From: Micromussa lordhowensis
Taxonomy: Eukaryota > Cnidaria > Anthozoa > Scleractinia > Lobophylliidae
Direction of reading: 5' to 3'
Assembly (NCBI GenBank): GCA_964020085.1
Contig: OZ026601.1
Location: forward strand, 4,572,335 to 4,636,334
DNA: 64,000 bases
Below, piece after piece: positions 14,212 to 28,917 of the stretch. Numbering within the stretch: the first letter of the stretch is position 1; the number at the start of each line of letters is the position of its first letter. Below the pieces are notes generated by a model. That model did no database searches and was not told where the DNA came from. It saw only the letters and a list, made by a program, of their open reading frames with translations. The translations under genes and the position numbers were made by a program.

Positions 14212-16360
14212 GTATACTAATTAGGAGATGATGCAATTTGCGCCAGGGTGTTTTTGAAACCTTTATAGTCGGCCTACTTTTTTGAGGATTTTCCCTTGGT
14301 CCCCCCTTGGCAAAATCTCAGAAAATGGCCGATTTAGGTGTCTTTGCCAAATTTGTCATAACTCGGCTCTACGGACACTTACGGAGCCGCAGTTTGCATC
14401 AAAATGCTCTGCTATGTTTGCACTTTAAGGGCATACTAATTAGGAGATGATGCAATTTGCGCCAGGGTGTTTTTGAAGCCCCTATAGTCGGCCTACTTTT
14501 TTGAGCATTTTCCCTTGGTCCCCCCTTGGCAAAATCTCAGAAAATGGCCGATTTAGGTGTTTTTGCCAAATTTGTCATAACTCGGCTCTACGGACACTTA
14601 CGGAGCCGCAGTTTGCATTAAAATGCTCTGCTATGTTTGCACTTCAAGTGCATACTAATTAGGAGATGATGCAATTTGCGCCAGGGTGTTTTTAAAGCCC
14701 CTATAGTCGGCCTACTTTTTTGAGCATTTTCCCTTGGTCCCCCCTTGGCAAAATCTCAGAAAATGGCCGATTTAGGTGTCTTTGCCAAATTTGTCATAAC
14801 TCGGCTCTACGGACACTTACGGAGCCGCAGTTTGCATCAAAATGCTCTGCTATGTTTGCACTTCAAGTGCATACTAATTAGGAGATGATGCAATTTGCGC
14901 CAGGGTGTTTTTGAAACCTTTATAGTCGGCCTACTTTTTTGAGCATTTTCCCTTGGTCCCCCCTTGGCAAAATCTCAGAAAATGGCCGATTTAGGTGTTT
15001 TTGCCAAATTTGTCATAACTCGGCTCTACGGACACTTACGGAGCCGCAGTTTGCATCAAAATGCTTTGCTATGTTTGCACTTCAAGTGCATACTAATTAG
15101 GAGATGATGCATTTTGCGCCAGGGTGTTTTTGAAGCCCCTATAGTCGGCCTACTTTTTTGAGCATTTTCCCTTGGTCCCCCCTTGGCAAAATCTCAGAAA
15201 ATGGCCGATTTAGGTGTCTTTGCCAAATTTGTCATAACTCGGCTCTACGGACACTTACGGAGCCGCAGTTTGCATCAAAATGCTCTGCTATGTTTGCACT
15301 TCAAGTGTATACTAATTAGGAGATGATGCAATTTGCGCCAGGGTGTTTTTGAAACCTTTATAGTCGGCCTACTTTTTTGAGGATTTTCCCTTGGTCCCCC
15401 CTTGGCAAAATCTCAGAAAATGGCCGATTTAGGTGTCTTTGCCAAATTTGTCATAACTCGGCTCTACGGACACTTACGGAGCCGCAGTTTGCATCAAAAT
15501 GCTCTGCTATGTTTGCACTTTAAGGGCATACTAATTAGGAGATGATGCAATTTGCGCCAGGGTGTTTTTGAAGCCCCTATAGTCGGCCTACTTTTTTGAG
15601 CATTTTCCCTTGGTCCCCCCTTGGCAAAATCTCAGAAAATGGCCGATTTAGGTGTTTTTGCCAAATTTGTCATAACTCGGCTCTACGGACACTTACGGAG
15701 CCGCAGTTTGCATTAAAATGCTCTGCTATGTTTGCACTTCAAGTGCATACTAATTAGGAGATGATGCAATTTGCGCCAGGGTGTTTTTAAAGCCCCTATA
15801 GTCGGCCTACTTTTTTGAGCATTTTCCCTTGGTCCCCCCTTGGCAAAATCTCAGAAAATGGCCGATTTAGGTGTCTTTGCCAAATTTGTCATAACTCGGC
15901 TCTACGGACACTTACGGAGCCGCAGTTTGCATCAAAATGCTCTGCTATGTTTGCACTTCAAGTGCATACTAATTAGGAGATGATGCAATTTGCGCCAGGG
16001 TGTTTTTGAAACCTTTATAGTCGGCCTACTTTTTTGAGCATTTTCCCTTGGTCCCCCCTTGGCAAAATCTCAGAAAATGGCCGATTTAGGTGTTTTTGCC
16101 AAATTTGTCATAACTCGGCTCTACGGACACTTACGGAGCCGCAGTTTGCATCAAAATGCTTTGCTATGTTTGCACTTCAAGTGCATACTAATTAGGAGAT
16201 GATGCATTTTGCGCCAGGGTGTTTTTGAAGCCCCTATAGTCGGCCTACTTTTTTGAGCATTTTCCCTTGGTCCCCCCTTGGCAAAATCTCAGAAAATGGC
16301 CGATTTAGGTGTCTTTGCCAAATTTGTCATAACTCGGCTCTACGGACACTTACGGAGCCG
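14212..16360 (+). repeat. Higher-order satellite unit, 5-mer (1095 bp) in two copies
   Basis: TGTATACTAA at about 14211 and 15306, TTTAAGGGC at about 14426 and 15521, and ATGCTTTGC at about 15061 and 16156 are each spaced 1095 bp (5 x 219). The two blocks carry the same variant order. Confidence 0.8.
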
Positions 16361-18799
16361 CAGTTTGCATTAAAATGCTCTGCTATGTTTGCACTTCAAG
16401 TGCATACTAATTAGGAGATGATGCAATTTGCGCCAGGGTGTTTTTAAAGCCCCTATAATCGGCCTACTTTTTTGAGCATTTTCCCTTGGTTCCCCCTTGG
16501 CAAAATCTCAGAAAATGGCCGATTTAGGTGTCTTTGCCAAATTTGTCATAACTCGGCTCTACGGACACTTACGGAGCCGCAGTTTGCATCAAAATGCTCT
16601 GCTATGTTTGCACTTCAAGCGCATACTAATTAGGAGATGATGCAATTTTCGCCAGGGTGTTTTTGAAACCTTTATAGTCGGCCTACTTTTTTGAGCATTT
16701 TCCCTTGGTCCCCCCTTGGCAAAATCTCAGAAAATGGCCGATTTAGGTGTCTTTGCCAAATTTGTCATAACTCGGCTCTACGGACACTTACGGAGCCGCA
16801 GTTTGCATCAAAATGCTCTGAAATGTTTGCACTTCAAGTGCATACTAATTAGGAGATGATGCATTTTGCGCCAGGGTGTTTTTGAAGCCCCTATAGTCGG
16901 CCTACTTTTTTGAGCATTTTCCCTTGGTCCCCCCTTGGCAAAATCTCAGAAAATGGCCGATTTAGGTGTCTTTGCCAAATTTGTCATAACTCGGCTCTAC
17001 GGACACTTACGGAGCCGCAGTTTGCATCAAAATGCTCTGCTATGTTTGCACTTCAAGTGCATACTAATTAGGAGATGATGCAATTTGCGCCAGGGTGTTT
17101 TTGAAGCCCCTATAGTCGGCCTACTTTTTTTAGCTTTTTCCCTTGGTCTCCCCTTGGCAAAATCTCAGAAAATGGCCGATTTAGGTGTCTTTGCCAAATT
17201 TGTCATAACTCGGCTCTACGGACACTTACGGAGCCGCAGTTTGCATCAAAATGCTCTGCTATGTTTGCACTTCAAGTGCATACTAATTAGGAGATGATGC
17301 AATTTGCGCCAGGGTGTTTTTGAAGTCCCTATAGTCGGCCTACTTTTTTGAGCATTTTCCCTTGGTCCCCCCTTGGCAAAATCTCAGAAAATGGCCGATT
17401 TAGGTGTCTTTGCCAAATTTGTCATAACTCGGCTCTACGGACACTTACGGAGCCGCAGTTTGCATCAAAATGCTCTGCTATGTTTGCACTTCAAGTGCAT
17501 ACTAATTAGGAGATGATGCAATTTGCGCCAGGGTGTTTTTGAAGCCCCTATATTCGGCCTACTTTTTTGAGCATTTTCCCTTGGTCCCCCCTTGGCAAAA
17601 TCTCAGAAAATGGCCGATTTAGGTGTCTTTGCCAAATTTGTCATAACTCGGCTCTACGGACACTTACGGAGCCGCAGTTTGCATCAAAATGCTCTGCTAT
17701 GTTTGCACTTCAAGTGCATACTAATTAGGAGATGATGCAATTTGCGCCAGGGTGTTTTTGAAGCCTCTATAGTCGGCCTACTTTTTTGAGCATTTTCCCT
17801 TGGTCTCCCCTTGGCAAAATCTCAGAAAATGGCCGATTTAGGTGTTTTTGCCAAATTTGTCATAACTCGGCTCTACGGACACTTACGTAGCCGCAGTTTG
17901 CATTAAAATGCTCTGCTATGTTTGCACTTCAAGTGCATACTAATTAGGAGATGATGCAATTTGCGCCAGGGTGTTTTTGAAGCCCCTATAGTCGGCCTAC
18001 TTTTTTGAGCATTTTCCCTTGGTCCCCCCTTGGCAAAATCTCAGAAAATGGCCGATTTAGGTGTCTTTGCCAAATTTGTCATAACTCGGCTCTACGGACA
18101 CTTACGGAGCCGCAGTTTGCATCAAAAAGCTCTGCTATGTTTGCACTTCAAGTGCATACTAATTAGGAGATGATGCAATTTGCGCCAGGGTGTTTTTAAA
18201 GCCCCTATAGTCGGCCTACTTTTTTGAGCATTTTCCCTTGGTCCCCCCTTGGCAAAATCTCAGAAAATGGCCGATTTAGGTGTCTTTGCCAAATTTGTCA
18301 TAACTCGGCTCTACGGACACTTACGGAGCCGCAGTTTGCATCAAAATGCTCTGCTATGTTTGCACTTCAAGTGCATACTAATTAGGAGATGATGCAATTT
18401 GCGCCAGGGTGTTTTTGAAGCCCCTATAATCGGCCTACTTTTTTGAGCATTTTCCCTTGGTCCCCCCTTGGCAAAATCTCAGAAAATGGCCGATTTAGGT
18501 GTCTTTGCCAAATTTGTCATAACTCGGCTCTACGGACACTTACGGAGCCGCAGTTTGCATCAAAATGCTCTGCTATGTTTGCACTTCAAGTGCATACTAA
18601 TTAGGAGATGATGCAATTTGCGCCAGGGTGTTTTTGAAGCCCCTATAGTCGGCCTACTTTTTTGAGCATTTTCCCTTGGTCCCCCCTTGGCAAAATCTCA
18701 GAAAATGGCCGATTTAGGTGTCTTTGCCAAATTTGTCATAACTCGGCTCTACGGACACTTACGGAGCCGCAGTTTGCATCAAAATGCTCTGCTATGTTT

Positions 18800-21060
18800 G
18801 CACTTCAAGTGCATACTAATTAGGAGATGATGCAATTTGCGCCAGGGTGTTTTTGAAGCCCCTATAGTCGGCCTACTTTTTTAAGCATTTTCCCTTGGTC
18901 CCCCCTTGGCAAAATCTCAGAAAATGGCCGATTTAGGTGTCTTTGCCAAATTTGTCATAACTCGGCTCTACGGACACTTACGGAGCCGCAGTTTGCATCA
19001 AAATGCTCTGCTATGTTTGCACTTCAAGTGCATACTAATTAGGAGATGATGCAATTTGCGCCAGGGTGTTTTTGAAGCCCCTATAGTCGGCCTACTTTTT
19101 TGAGCATTTTCCCTTGGTCCCCCCTTGGCAAAATCTCAGAAAATGGCCGATTTAGGTGTCTTTGCCAAATTTGTCATAACTCGGCTCTACGGACACTTAC
19201 GGAGCCGCAGTTTCCATCAAAATGCTCTGCTATGTTTGCACTTCAAGTGCATACTAATTAGGAGATGATGCAATTTGCGCCAGGGTGTTTTTGAAGCCCC
19301 TATAGTCGGCCTACTTTTTTAAGCATTTTCCCTTGGTCCCCCCTTGGCAAAATCTCAGAAAATGGCCGATTTAGGTGTCTTTGCCAAATTTGTCATAACT
19401 CGGCTCTACGGACACTTACGGAGCCGCAGTTTGCATCAAAATGCTCTGCTATGTTTGCACTTCAAGTGCATACTAATTAGGAGATGATGCAATTTGCGCC
19501 AGGGTGTTTTTGAAGCCCCTATAGTCGGCCTACTTTTTTGAGCATTTTCCCTTGGTCCCCCCTTGACAAAATCTCAGAAAATGGCCGATTTAGGTGTCTT
19601 TGCCAAATTTGTCATAACTCGGCTCTACGGACACTTACGGAGCCGCAGTTTACATCAAAATGCTCTGCTATGTTTGCACTTCAAGTGCATACTAATTAGG
19701 AGATGATGCAATTTGCGCCAGGGTGTTTTTGAAGCCCCTATAGTCGGCCTACTTTTTTGAGCATTTTCCCTTGGTCCCCCCTTGGCAAAATCTCAGAAAA
19801 TGGCCGATTTAGGTGTCTTTGCCAAATTTGTCATAACTCGGCTCTACGGACACTTACGGAGCCGCAGTTTGCATCAAAATGCTCTGCTATGTTTGCACTT
19901 CAAGTGCATACTAATTAGGAGATGATGCAATTTGCGCCAGGGTGTTTTTGAAGCCCCTATAGTCGGCCTACTTTTTTAAGCATTTTCCCTTGGTCCCCCC
20001 TTGGCAAAATCTCAGAAAATGGCCGATTTAGGTGTCTTTGCCAAATTTGTCATAACTCGGCTCTACGGACACTTACGGAGCCGCAGTTTGCATCAAAATG
20101 CTCTGCTATGTTTGCACTTCAAGTGCATACTAATTAGGAGATGATGCAATTTGCGCCAGGGTGTTTTTGAAGCCCCTATAGTCGGCCTACTTTTTTGAGC
20201 ATTTTCCCTTGGTCCCCCCTTGGCAAAATCTCAGAAAATGGCCGATTTAGGTGTCTTTGCCAAATTTGTCATAACTCGGCTCTACGGACACTTACGGAGC
20301 CGCAGTTTCCATCAAAATGCTCTGCTATGTTTGCACTTCAAGTGCATACTAATTAGGAGATGATGCAATTTGCGCCAGGGTGTTTTTGAAGCCCCTATAG
20401 TCGGCCTACTTTTTTAAGCATTTTCCCTTGGTCCCCCCTTGGCAAAATCTCAGAAAATGGCCGATTTAGGTGTCTTTGCCAAATTTGTCATAACTCGGCT
20501 CTACGGACACTTACGGAGCCGCAGTTTGCATCAAAATGCTCTGCTATGTTTGCACTTCAAGTGCATACTAATTAGGAGATGATGCAATTTGCGCCAGGGT
20601 GTTTTTGAAGCCCCTATAGTCGGCCTACTTTTTTGAGCATTTTCCCTTGGTCCCCCCTTGGCAAAATCTCAGAAAATGGCCGATTTAGGTGTCTTTGCCA
20701 AATTTGTCATAACTCGGCTCTACGGACACTTACGGAGCCGCAGTTTACATCAAAATGCTCTGCTATGTTTGCACTTCAAGTGCATACTAATTAGGAGATG
20801 ATGCAATTTGCGCCAGGGTGTTTTTGAAGCCCCTATAGTCGGCCTACTTTTTTGAGCATTTTCCCTTGGTCCCCCCTTGGCAAAATCTCAGAAAATGGCC
20901 GATTTAGGTGTCTTTGCCAAATTTGTCATAACTCGGCTCTACGGACACTTACGGAGCCGCAGTTTGCATCAAAATGCTCTGCTATGTTTGCACTTCAAGT
21001 GCATACTAATTAGGAGATGATGCAATTTGCGCCAGGGTGTTTTTGAAGCCCCTATAGTCG
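18800..21060 (+). repeat. Higher-order satellite unit, 5-mer (1095 bp) in two copies
   Basis: Linked variants TTTTTTAAGCAT, TTTCCATCAAAA and TTTACATCAAAA recur 1095 bp apart (for example 18881 and 19976; 19651 and 20746). This 5-mer has a different variant set from the 14-16 kb unit, so it arose separately. Confidence 0.7.
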
Positions 21061-24000
21061 GCCTACTTTTTTGAGCATTTTCACTTGGTCCCCCCTTGGC
21101 AAAATCTCAGAAAATGGCCGATTTAGGTGTCTTTGCCAAATTTGTCATAACTCGGCTCTACGGACACTTACGGAGCCGCAGTTTGCATCAAAATGCTCTG
21201 CTATGTTTGCACTTCAAGTGCATACTAATTAGGAGATGATGCAATTTGCGCTAGGGTGTTTTTGAAGCCCCTATAGTCGGCCTACTTTTTTGAGCATTTT
21301 CCCTTGGTCCCCCCTTGGCAAAATCTCAGAAAATGGCCGATTTAGGTGTCTTTGCCAAATTTGTCATAACTCGGCTCTACGGACACTTACGGAGCCGCAG
21401 TTTGCATCAAAATGCTCTGCTATGTTTGCACTTCAAGTGCATACTAATTAGGAGATTATGCAATTTGCACCAGGGTGTTTTTGAAGCCCCTATAGTCGGC
21501 CTACTTTTTTGAGCATTTTCCCTTGGTCCCCCCTTGGCAAAATCTCAGAAAATGGCCGATTTAGGTGTCTTTGCCAAATTTGTCATAACTCGGCTCTACG
21601 GACACTTACGGAGCCGCAGTTTGCATCAAAATGCTCTCCTATGTTTGCACTTCAAGTGCATGCTAATTAGGAGATGCTGCAATTTTCGCCAGGGTGTTTT
21701 TGAAGCCTTTATAGTCGGCCTACTTTTTTGAGCATTTTCCCTTGGTCCCCCCTTGGCAAAATCTCAGAAAATGGCCGATTTAGGTGTCTTTGCCAAATTT
21801 GTCATAACTCGGCTCTACGGACACTTACGGAGCCGCAGTTTGCATCAAAATGCTCTGCTATGTTTGCACTTTAAGTGCATACTAATTAGGAGATGATGCA
21901 ATTTGCGCCAGGGTGTTTTTAAAGCCCCTATAGTCGGCCTACTTTTTTGAGCATTTTCCCTTGGTCCCCCCTTGGCAAAATCTCAGAAAATGGCCGATTT
22001 AGGTGTCTTTGCCAAATTTGTCATAACTCGGCTCTACGGACACTTACGGAGCCGCAGTTTGCATCAAAATGCTCTGCTATGTTTGCACTTCAAGTGCATA
22101 CTAATTAGGAGATGATGCAATTTGCGCCAGGGTGTTTTTGAAGCCCCTATAGTCGGCCTACTTTTTTGAGCATTTTCCCTTGGTCCCCCCTTGGCAAAAT
22201 CTCAGAAAATGGCCGATTTAGGTGTCTTTGCCAAATTTGTCATAACTCGGCTCTACGGACACTTACGGAGCCGCAGTTTGCATCAAAATGCTCTGCTATG
22301 TTTGCACTTCAAGTGCATACTAATTAGGAGATGATGCAATTTGCGCCAGGGTGTTTTTGAAGCCCCTATAGTCGGCCTACTTTTTTGAGCATTTTCCCTT
22401 GGTCCCCCCTTGGCAAAATCTCAGAAAATGGCCGATTTAGGTGTCTTTGCCAAATTTGTCATAACTCGGCTCTACGGACACTTACGGAGCCGCAGTTTGC
22501 ATTAAAATGCTCTGCTATGTTTGCACTTCAAGTGCATACTAATTAGGAGATGATGCAATTTGCGCCAGGGTGTTTTTAAAGCCCCTATAGTCGGCCTACT
22601 TTTTTGAGCATTTTCCCTTGGTCCCCCCTTGGCAAAATCTCAGAAAATGGCCGATTTAGGTGTCTTTGCCAAATTTGTCATAACTCGGCTCTACGGACAC
22701 TTACGGAGCCGCAGTTTGCATCAAAATGCTCTGCTATGTTTGCACTTCAAGTGCATACTAATTAGGAGATGATGCAATTTGCACCAGGGTGTTTTTGAAG
22801 CCCCTATAGTCGGCCTACTTTTTTGAGCATTTTCCCTTGGTCCCCTCTTGGCAAAATCTCAGAAAATGGCCGATTTAGGTGTCTTTGCCAAATTTGTCAT
22901 AACTCGGCTCTACGGACACTTACGGAGCCGCAGTTTGCATCAAAATGCTCTGCTATGTTTGTACTTCAAGTGCATACTAATTAGGAGATGATGCAATTTG
23001 CGCCAGGGTGTTTTTAAAGCCCCTATAGTCGGCCTACTTTTTTGAGCATTTTCCCTTGGTCCCCCCTTGGCAAAATCTCAGAAAATGGCCGATTTAGGTG
23101 TCTTTGCCAAATTTGTCATAACTCGGCTCTACGGACACTTACGGAGCCGCAGTTTGCATCAAAATGCTCTGCTATGTTTGCACTTCAAGTGCATACTAAT
23201 TAGGAGATGATGCAATTTGCGCCAGGGTGTTTTTGAAGCCCCTATAGTCGGCCTACTTTTTTGAGCATTTTTCCTTGGTCCCCCCTTGGCAAAATCTCAG
23301 AAAATGGCCGATTTAGGTGTCTTTGCCAAATTTGTCATAACTCGGCTCTACGGACACTTACGGAGCCGCAGTTTGCATCAAAATGCTCTGCTATGTTTGC
23401 ACTTCAAGTGCATACTAATCAGGAGATGATGCAATTTGCGCCAGGGTGTTTTTGAAGCCCCTATAGTCGGCCTACTTTTTTGAGCATTTTCCCTTGGTCC
23501 CCCCTTGGCAAAATCTCAGAAAATGGCCGATTTAGGTGTCTTTGCCAAATTTGTCATAACTCGGCTCTACGGACACTTACGGAGCCGCAGTTTGCATCAA
23601 AATGCTCTGCTATGTTTGCACTTCAAGTGCATACTAATTAGGAGATGATGCAATTTGCGCCAGGGTGTTTTTGAAGCCCCTATAGTCGGCCTACTTTTTT
23701 AAGCATTTTCCCTTGGTCCCCCCTTGGCAAAATCTCAGAAAATGGCCGATTTAGGTGTCTTTGCCAAATTTGTCATAACTCGGCTCTACGGACACTTACG
23801 GAGCCGCAGTTTGCATCAAAATGCTCTGCTATGTTTGCACTTCAAGTGCATACTAATTAGGAGATGATGCAATTTGCGCCAGGGTGTTTTTGAAGCCCCT
23901 ATAGTCGGCCTACTTTTTTGAGCATTTTCCCTTGGTCCCCCCTTGGCAAAATCTCAGAAAATGGCCGATTTAGGTGTCTTTGCCAAATTTGTCATAACTC

Positions 24001-24099
24001 GGCTCTACGGACACTTACGGAGCCGCAGTTTGCATCAAAATGCTCTGCTATGTTTGCACTTCAAGTGCATACTAATTAGGAGATGATGCAATTTGCGCC

Positions 24100-27000
24100 A
24101 GGGTGTTTTTGAAGCCCCTATAGTCGGCCTACTTTTTTAAGCATTTTCCCTTGGTCCCCCCTTGGCAAAATCTCAGAAAATGGCCGATTTAGGTGTCTTT
24201 GCCAAATTTGTCATAACTCGGCTCTACGGACACTTACGGAGCCGCAGTTTGCATCAAAATGCTCTGCTATGTTTGCACTTCAAGTGCATACTAATTAGGA
24301 GATGATGCAATTTGCGCCAGGGTGTTTTTGAAGTCCCTATAGTCGGCCTACTTTTTTGAGCATTTTCCCTTGGTCCCCCCTTGACAAAATCTCAGAAAAT
24401 GGCCGATTTAGGTGTCTTTGCCAAATTTGTCATAACTCGGCTCTACGGACACTTACGGAGCCGCAGTTTACATCAAAATGCTCTGCTATGTTTGCACTTC
24501 AAGTGCATACTAATTAGGAGATGATGCAATTTGCGCCAGGGTGTTTTTGAAGCCCCTATAGTCGGCCTACTTTTTTGAGCATTTTCCCTTGGTCCCCCCT
24601 TGGCAAAATCTCAGAAAATGGCCGATTTAGGTGTCTTTGCCAAATTTGTCATAACTCGGCTCTACGGACACTTACGGAGCCGCAGTTTGCATCAAAATGC
24701 TCTGCTATGTTTGCACTTCAAGTGCATACTAATTACGAGATGATGCAATTTGCGCCAGGGTGTTTTTGAAGCCCCTATAGTCGGCCTACTTTTTTGAGCA
24801 TTTTCACTTGGTCCCCCCTTGGCAAAATCTCAGAAAATGGCCGATTTAGGTGTCTTTGCCAAATTTGTCATAACTCGGCTCTACGGACACTTACGGAGCC
24901 GCAGTTTGCATCAAAATGCTCTGCTATGTTTGCACTTCAAGTGCATACTAATTAGGAGATGATGCAATTTGCGCCAGGGTGTTTTTGAAGCCCCTATATT
25001 CGGCCTACTTTTTTGAGCATTTTCCCTTGGTCCCCCCTTGGCAAAATCTCAGAAAATGGCCGATTTAGGTGTCTTTGCCAAATTTGTCATAACTCGGCTC
25101 TACGGACACTTACGGAGCCGCAGTTTGCATCAAAATGCTCTGCTATGTTTGCACTTCAAGTGCATACTAATTAGGAGATGATGCAATTTGCACCAGGGTG
25201 TTTTTGAAGCCCCTATAGTCGGCCTACTTTTTTGAGCATTTTCCCTTGGTCCCCCCTTGGCAAAATCTCAGAAAATGGCCGATTTAGGTGTCTTTGCCAA
25301 ATTTGTCATAACGAGGCTCTACGGACACTTACGGAGCCGCAGTTTGCATCAAAATGCTCTCCTATGTTTGCACTTCAAGTGCATGCTAATTAGGAGATGA
25401 TGCAATTTTCGCCAGGGTGTTTTTGAAGCCTTTATAGTCGGCCTACTTTTTTGAGCATTTTCCCTTGGTCCCCCCTTGGCAAAATCTCAGAAAATGGCCG
25501 ATTTAGGTGTCTTTGCCAAATTTGTCATAACTCGGCTCTACGGACACTTACGGAGCCGCAGTTTGCATCAAAATGCTCTGCTATGTTTGCACTTCAAGTG
25601 CATACTAATTAGGAGATGATGCAATTTGCGCCAGGGTGTTTTTGAAGCCCCTATAGTCGGCCTACTTTTTTGAGCATTTTCCCTTGGTCCCCCCTTGGCA
25701 AAATCTCAGAAAATGGCCGATTTAGGTCTCTTTGCCAAATTTGTCATAACTCGGCTCTACGGACACTTACGGAGCCGCAGTTTGCATCAAAATGCTCTCC
25801 TATGTTTGCACTTCAAGTGCATGCTAATTAGGAGATGATGCAATTTTCGCCAGGGTGTTTTTGAAGCCTTTATAGTCGGCCTACTTTTTTGAGCATTTTC
25901 CCTTGGTCCCCCCTTGGCAAAATCTTAGAAAATGGCCGATTTAGGTGTCTTTGCCAAATTTGTCATAACTCGGCTCTACGGACACTTACGGAGCCGCAGT
26001 TTGCATCAAAATGCTCTGCTATGTTTGCACTTCAAGTGCATACTAATTAGGAGATGATGCAATTTGCGCCAGGGTGTTTTTGAAGCCCCTATAGTCGGCC
26101 TACTTTTTTGAGCATTTTCCCTTGGTCCCCCCTTGGCAAAATCTCAGAAAATGGCCGATTTAGGTGTCTTTGCCAAATTTGTCATAACTCGGCTCTACGG
26201 ACACTTACGGAGCCGCAGTTTGCATCAAAATGCTCTGCTATGTTTGCACTTCAAGTGCATACTAATTAGGAGACGATGCAATTTGCGCCAGGGTGTTTTT
26301 GAAGCCCCTATAGTCGGCCTACTTTTTTGAGCATTTTCCCTTGGTCCCCCCTTGGCAAAATCTCAGAAAATGGCCGATTTAGGTGTCTTTGCCAAATTTG
26401 TCATAACTCGGCTCTACGGACACTTACGGAGCCGCAGTTTGCATCAAAATGCTCTGCTATGTTTGCACTTCAAGTGCATACTAATTAGGAGATGATGCAA
26501 TTTGCGCCAGGGTGTTTTTGAAGCCCCTATAGTCGGCCTACTTTTTTAAGCATTTTCCCTTGGTCCCCCCTTGGCAAAATCTCAGAAAATGGCCGATTTA
26601 GGTGTCTTTGCCAAATTTGTCATAACTCGGCTCTACGGACACTTACGGAGCCGCAGTTTGCATCAAAATGCTCTGCTATGTTTGCACTTCAAGTGCATAC
26701 TAATTAGGAGATGATGCAATTTGCGCCAGGGTGTTTTTGAAGTCCCTATAGTCGGCCTACTTTTTTGAGCATTTTCCCTTGGTCCCCCCTTGACAAAATC
26801 TCAGAAAATGGCCGATTTAGGTGTCTTTGCCAAATTTGTCATAACTCGGCTCTACGGACACTTACGGAGCCGCAGTTTACATCAAAATGCTCTGCTATGT
26901 TTGCACTTCAAGTGCATACTAATTAGGAGATGATGCAATTTGCGCCAGGGTGTTTTTGAAGCCCCTATAGTCGGCCTACTTTTTTGAGCATTTTCCCTTG

Positions 27001-28917
27001 GTCCCCCCTTGGCAAAATCTCAGAAAATGGCCGATTTAGGTGTCTTTGCCAAATTTGTCATAACTCGGCTCTACGGACACTTACGGAGCCGCAGTTTGCA
27101 TCAAAATGCTCTGCTATGTTTGCACTTCAAGTGCATACTAATTACGAGATGATGCAATTTGCGCCAGGGTGTTTTTGAAGCCCCTATAGTCGGCCTACTT
27201 TTTTGAGCATTTTCACTTGGTCCCCCCTTGGCAAAATCTCAGAAAATGGCCGATTTAGGTGTCTTTGCCAAATTTGTCATAACTCGGCTCTACGGACACT
27301 TACGGAGCCGCAGTTTGCATCAAAATGCTCTGCTATGTTTGCACTTCAAGTGCATACTAATTAGGAGATGATGCAATTTGCGCCAGGGTGTTTTTGAAGC
27401 CCCTATATTCGGCCTACTTTTTTGAGCATTTTCCCTTGGTCCCCCCTTGGCAAAATCTCAGAAAATGGCCGATTTAGGTGTCTTTGCCAAATTTGTCATA
27501 ACTCGGCTCTACGGACACTTACGGAGCCGCAGTTTGCATCAAAATGCTCTGCTATGTTTGCACTTCAAGTGCATACTAATTAGGAGATGATGCAATTTGC
27601 ACCAGGGTGTTTTTGAAGCCCCTATAGTCGGCCTACTTTTTTGAGCATTTTCCCTTGGTCCCCCCTTGGCAAAATCTCAGAAAATGGCCGATTTAGGTGT
27701 CTTTGCCAAATTTGTCATAACGCGGCTCTACGGACACTTACGGAGCCGCAGTTTGCATCAAAATGCTCTCCTATGTTTGCACTTCAAGTGCATGCTAATT
27801 AGGAGATGATGCAATTTTCGCCAGGGTGTTTTTGAAGCCTTTATAGTCGGCCTACTTTTTTGAGCATTTTCCCTTGGTCCCCCCTTGGCAAAATCTCAGA
27901 AAATGGCCGATTTAGGTGTCTTTGCCAAATTTGTCATAACTCGGCTCTACGGACACTTACGGAGCCGCAGTTTGCATCAAAATGCTCTGCTATGTTTGCA
28001 CTTCAAGTGCATACTAATTAGGAGATGATGCAATTTGCGCCAGGGTGTTTTTGAAGCCCCTATAGTCGGCCTACTTTTTTGAGCATTTTCCCTTGGTCCC
28101 CCCTTGGCAAAATCTCAGAAAATGGCCGATTTAGGTCTCTTTGCCAAATTTGTCATAACTCGGCTCTACGGACACTTACGGAGCCGCAGTTTGCATCAAA
28201 ATGCTCTCCTATGTTTGCACTTCAAGTGCATGCTAATTAGGAGATGATGCAATTTTCGCCAGGGTGTTTTTGAAGCCTTTATAGTCGGCCTACTTTTTTG
28301 AGCATTTTCCCTTGGTCCCCCCTTGGCAAAATCTCAGAAAATGGCCGATTTAGGTGTCTTTGCCAAATTTGTCATAACTCGGCTCTACGGACACTTACGG
28401 AGCCGCAGTTTGCATCAAAATGCTCTGCTATGTTTGCACTTCAAGTGCATACTAATTAGGAGATGATGCAATTTGCGCCAGGGTGTTTTTGAAGCCCCTA
28501 TAGTCGGCCTACTTTTTTGAGCATTTTCCCTTGGTCCCCCCTTGGCAAAATCTCAGAAAATGGCCGATTTAGGTGTCTTTGCCAAATTTGTCATAACTCG
28601 GCTCTACGGACACTTACGGAGCCGCAGTTTGCATCAAAATGCTCTGCTATGTTTGCACTTCAAGTGCATACTAATTAGGAGATGATGCAATTTGCGCCAG
28701 GGTGTTTTTGAAGCCCCTATAGTCGGCCTACTTTTTTGAGCATTTTCCCTTGGTCCCCCCTTGGCAAAATCTCAGAAAATGGCCGATTTAGGTGTCTTTG
28801 CCAAATTTGTCATAACTCGGCTCTACGGACACTTACGGAGCCGCAGTTTGCATTAAAATGCTCTGCTATGTTTGCACTTCAAGTGCATACTAATTAGGAG
28901 ATGATGCAATTTGCGCC
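24100..28917 (+). repeat. Higher-order satellite unit, 11-mer (2409 bp) in two copies
   Basis: Private variants recur exactly 2409 bp (11 x 219) apart: AAGTCCCTAT at 24331 and 26740, AATTACGAGATG at about 24733 and 27142, a change in the ACTCGG box at 25311 and 27720, and TAGGTCTCTTTG at about 25725 and 28134. A few later substitutions distinguish the copies, for example AATCTTAG near 25921 only in the first. Confidence 0.85.
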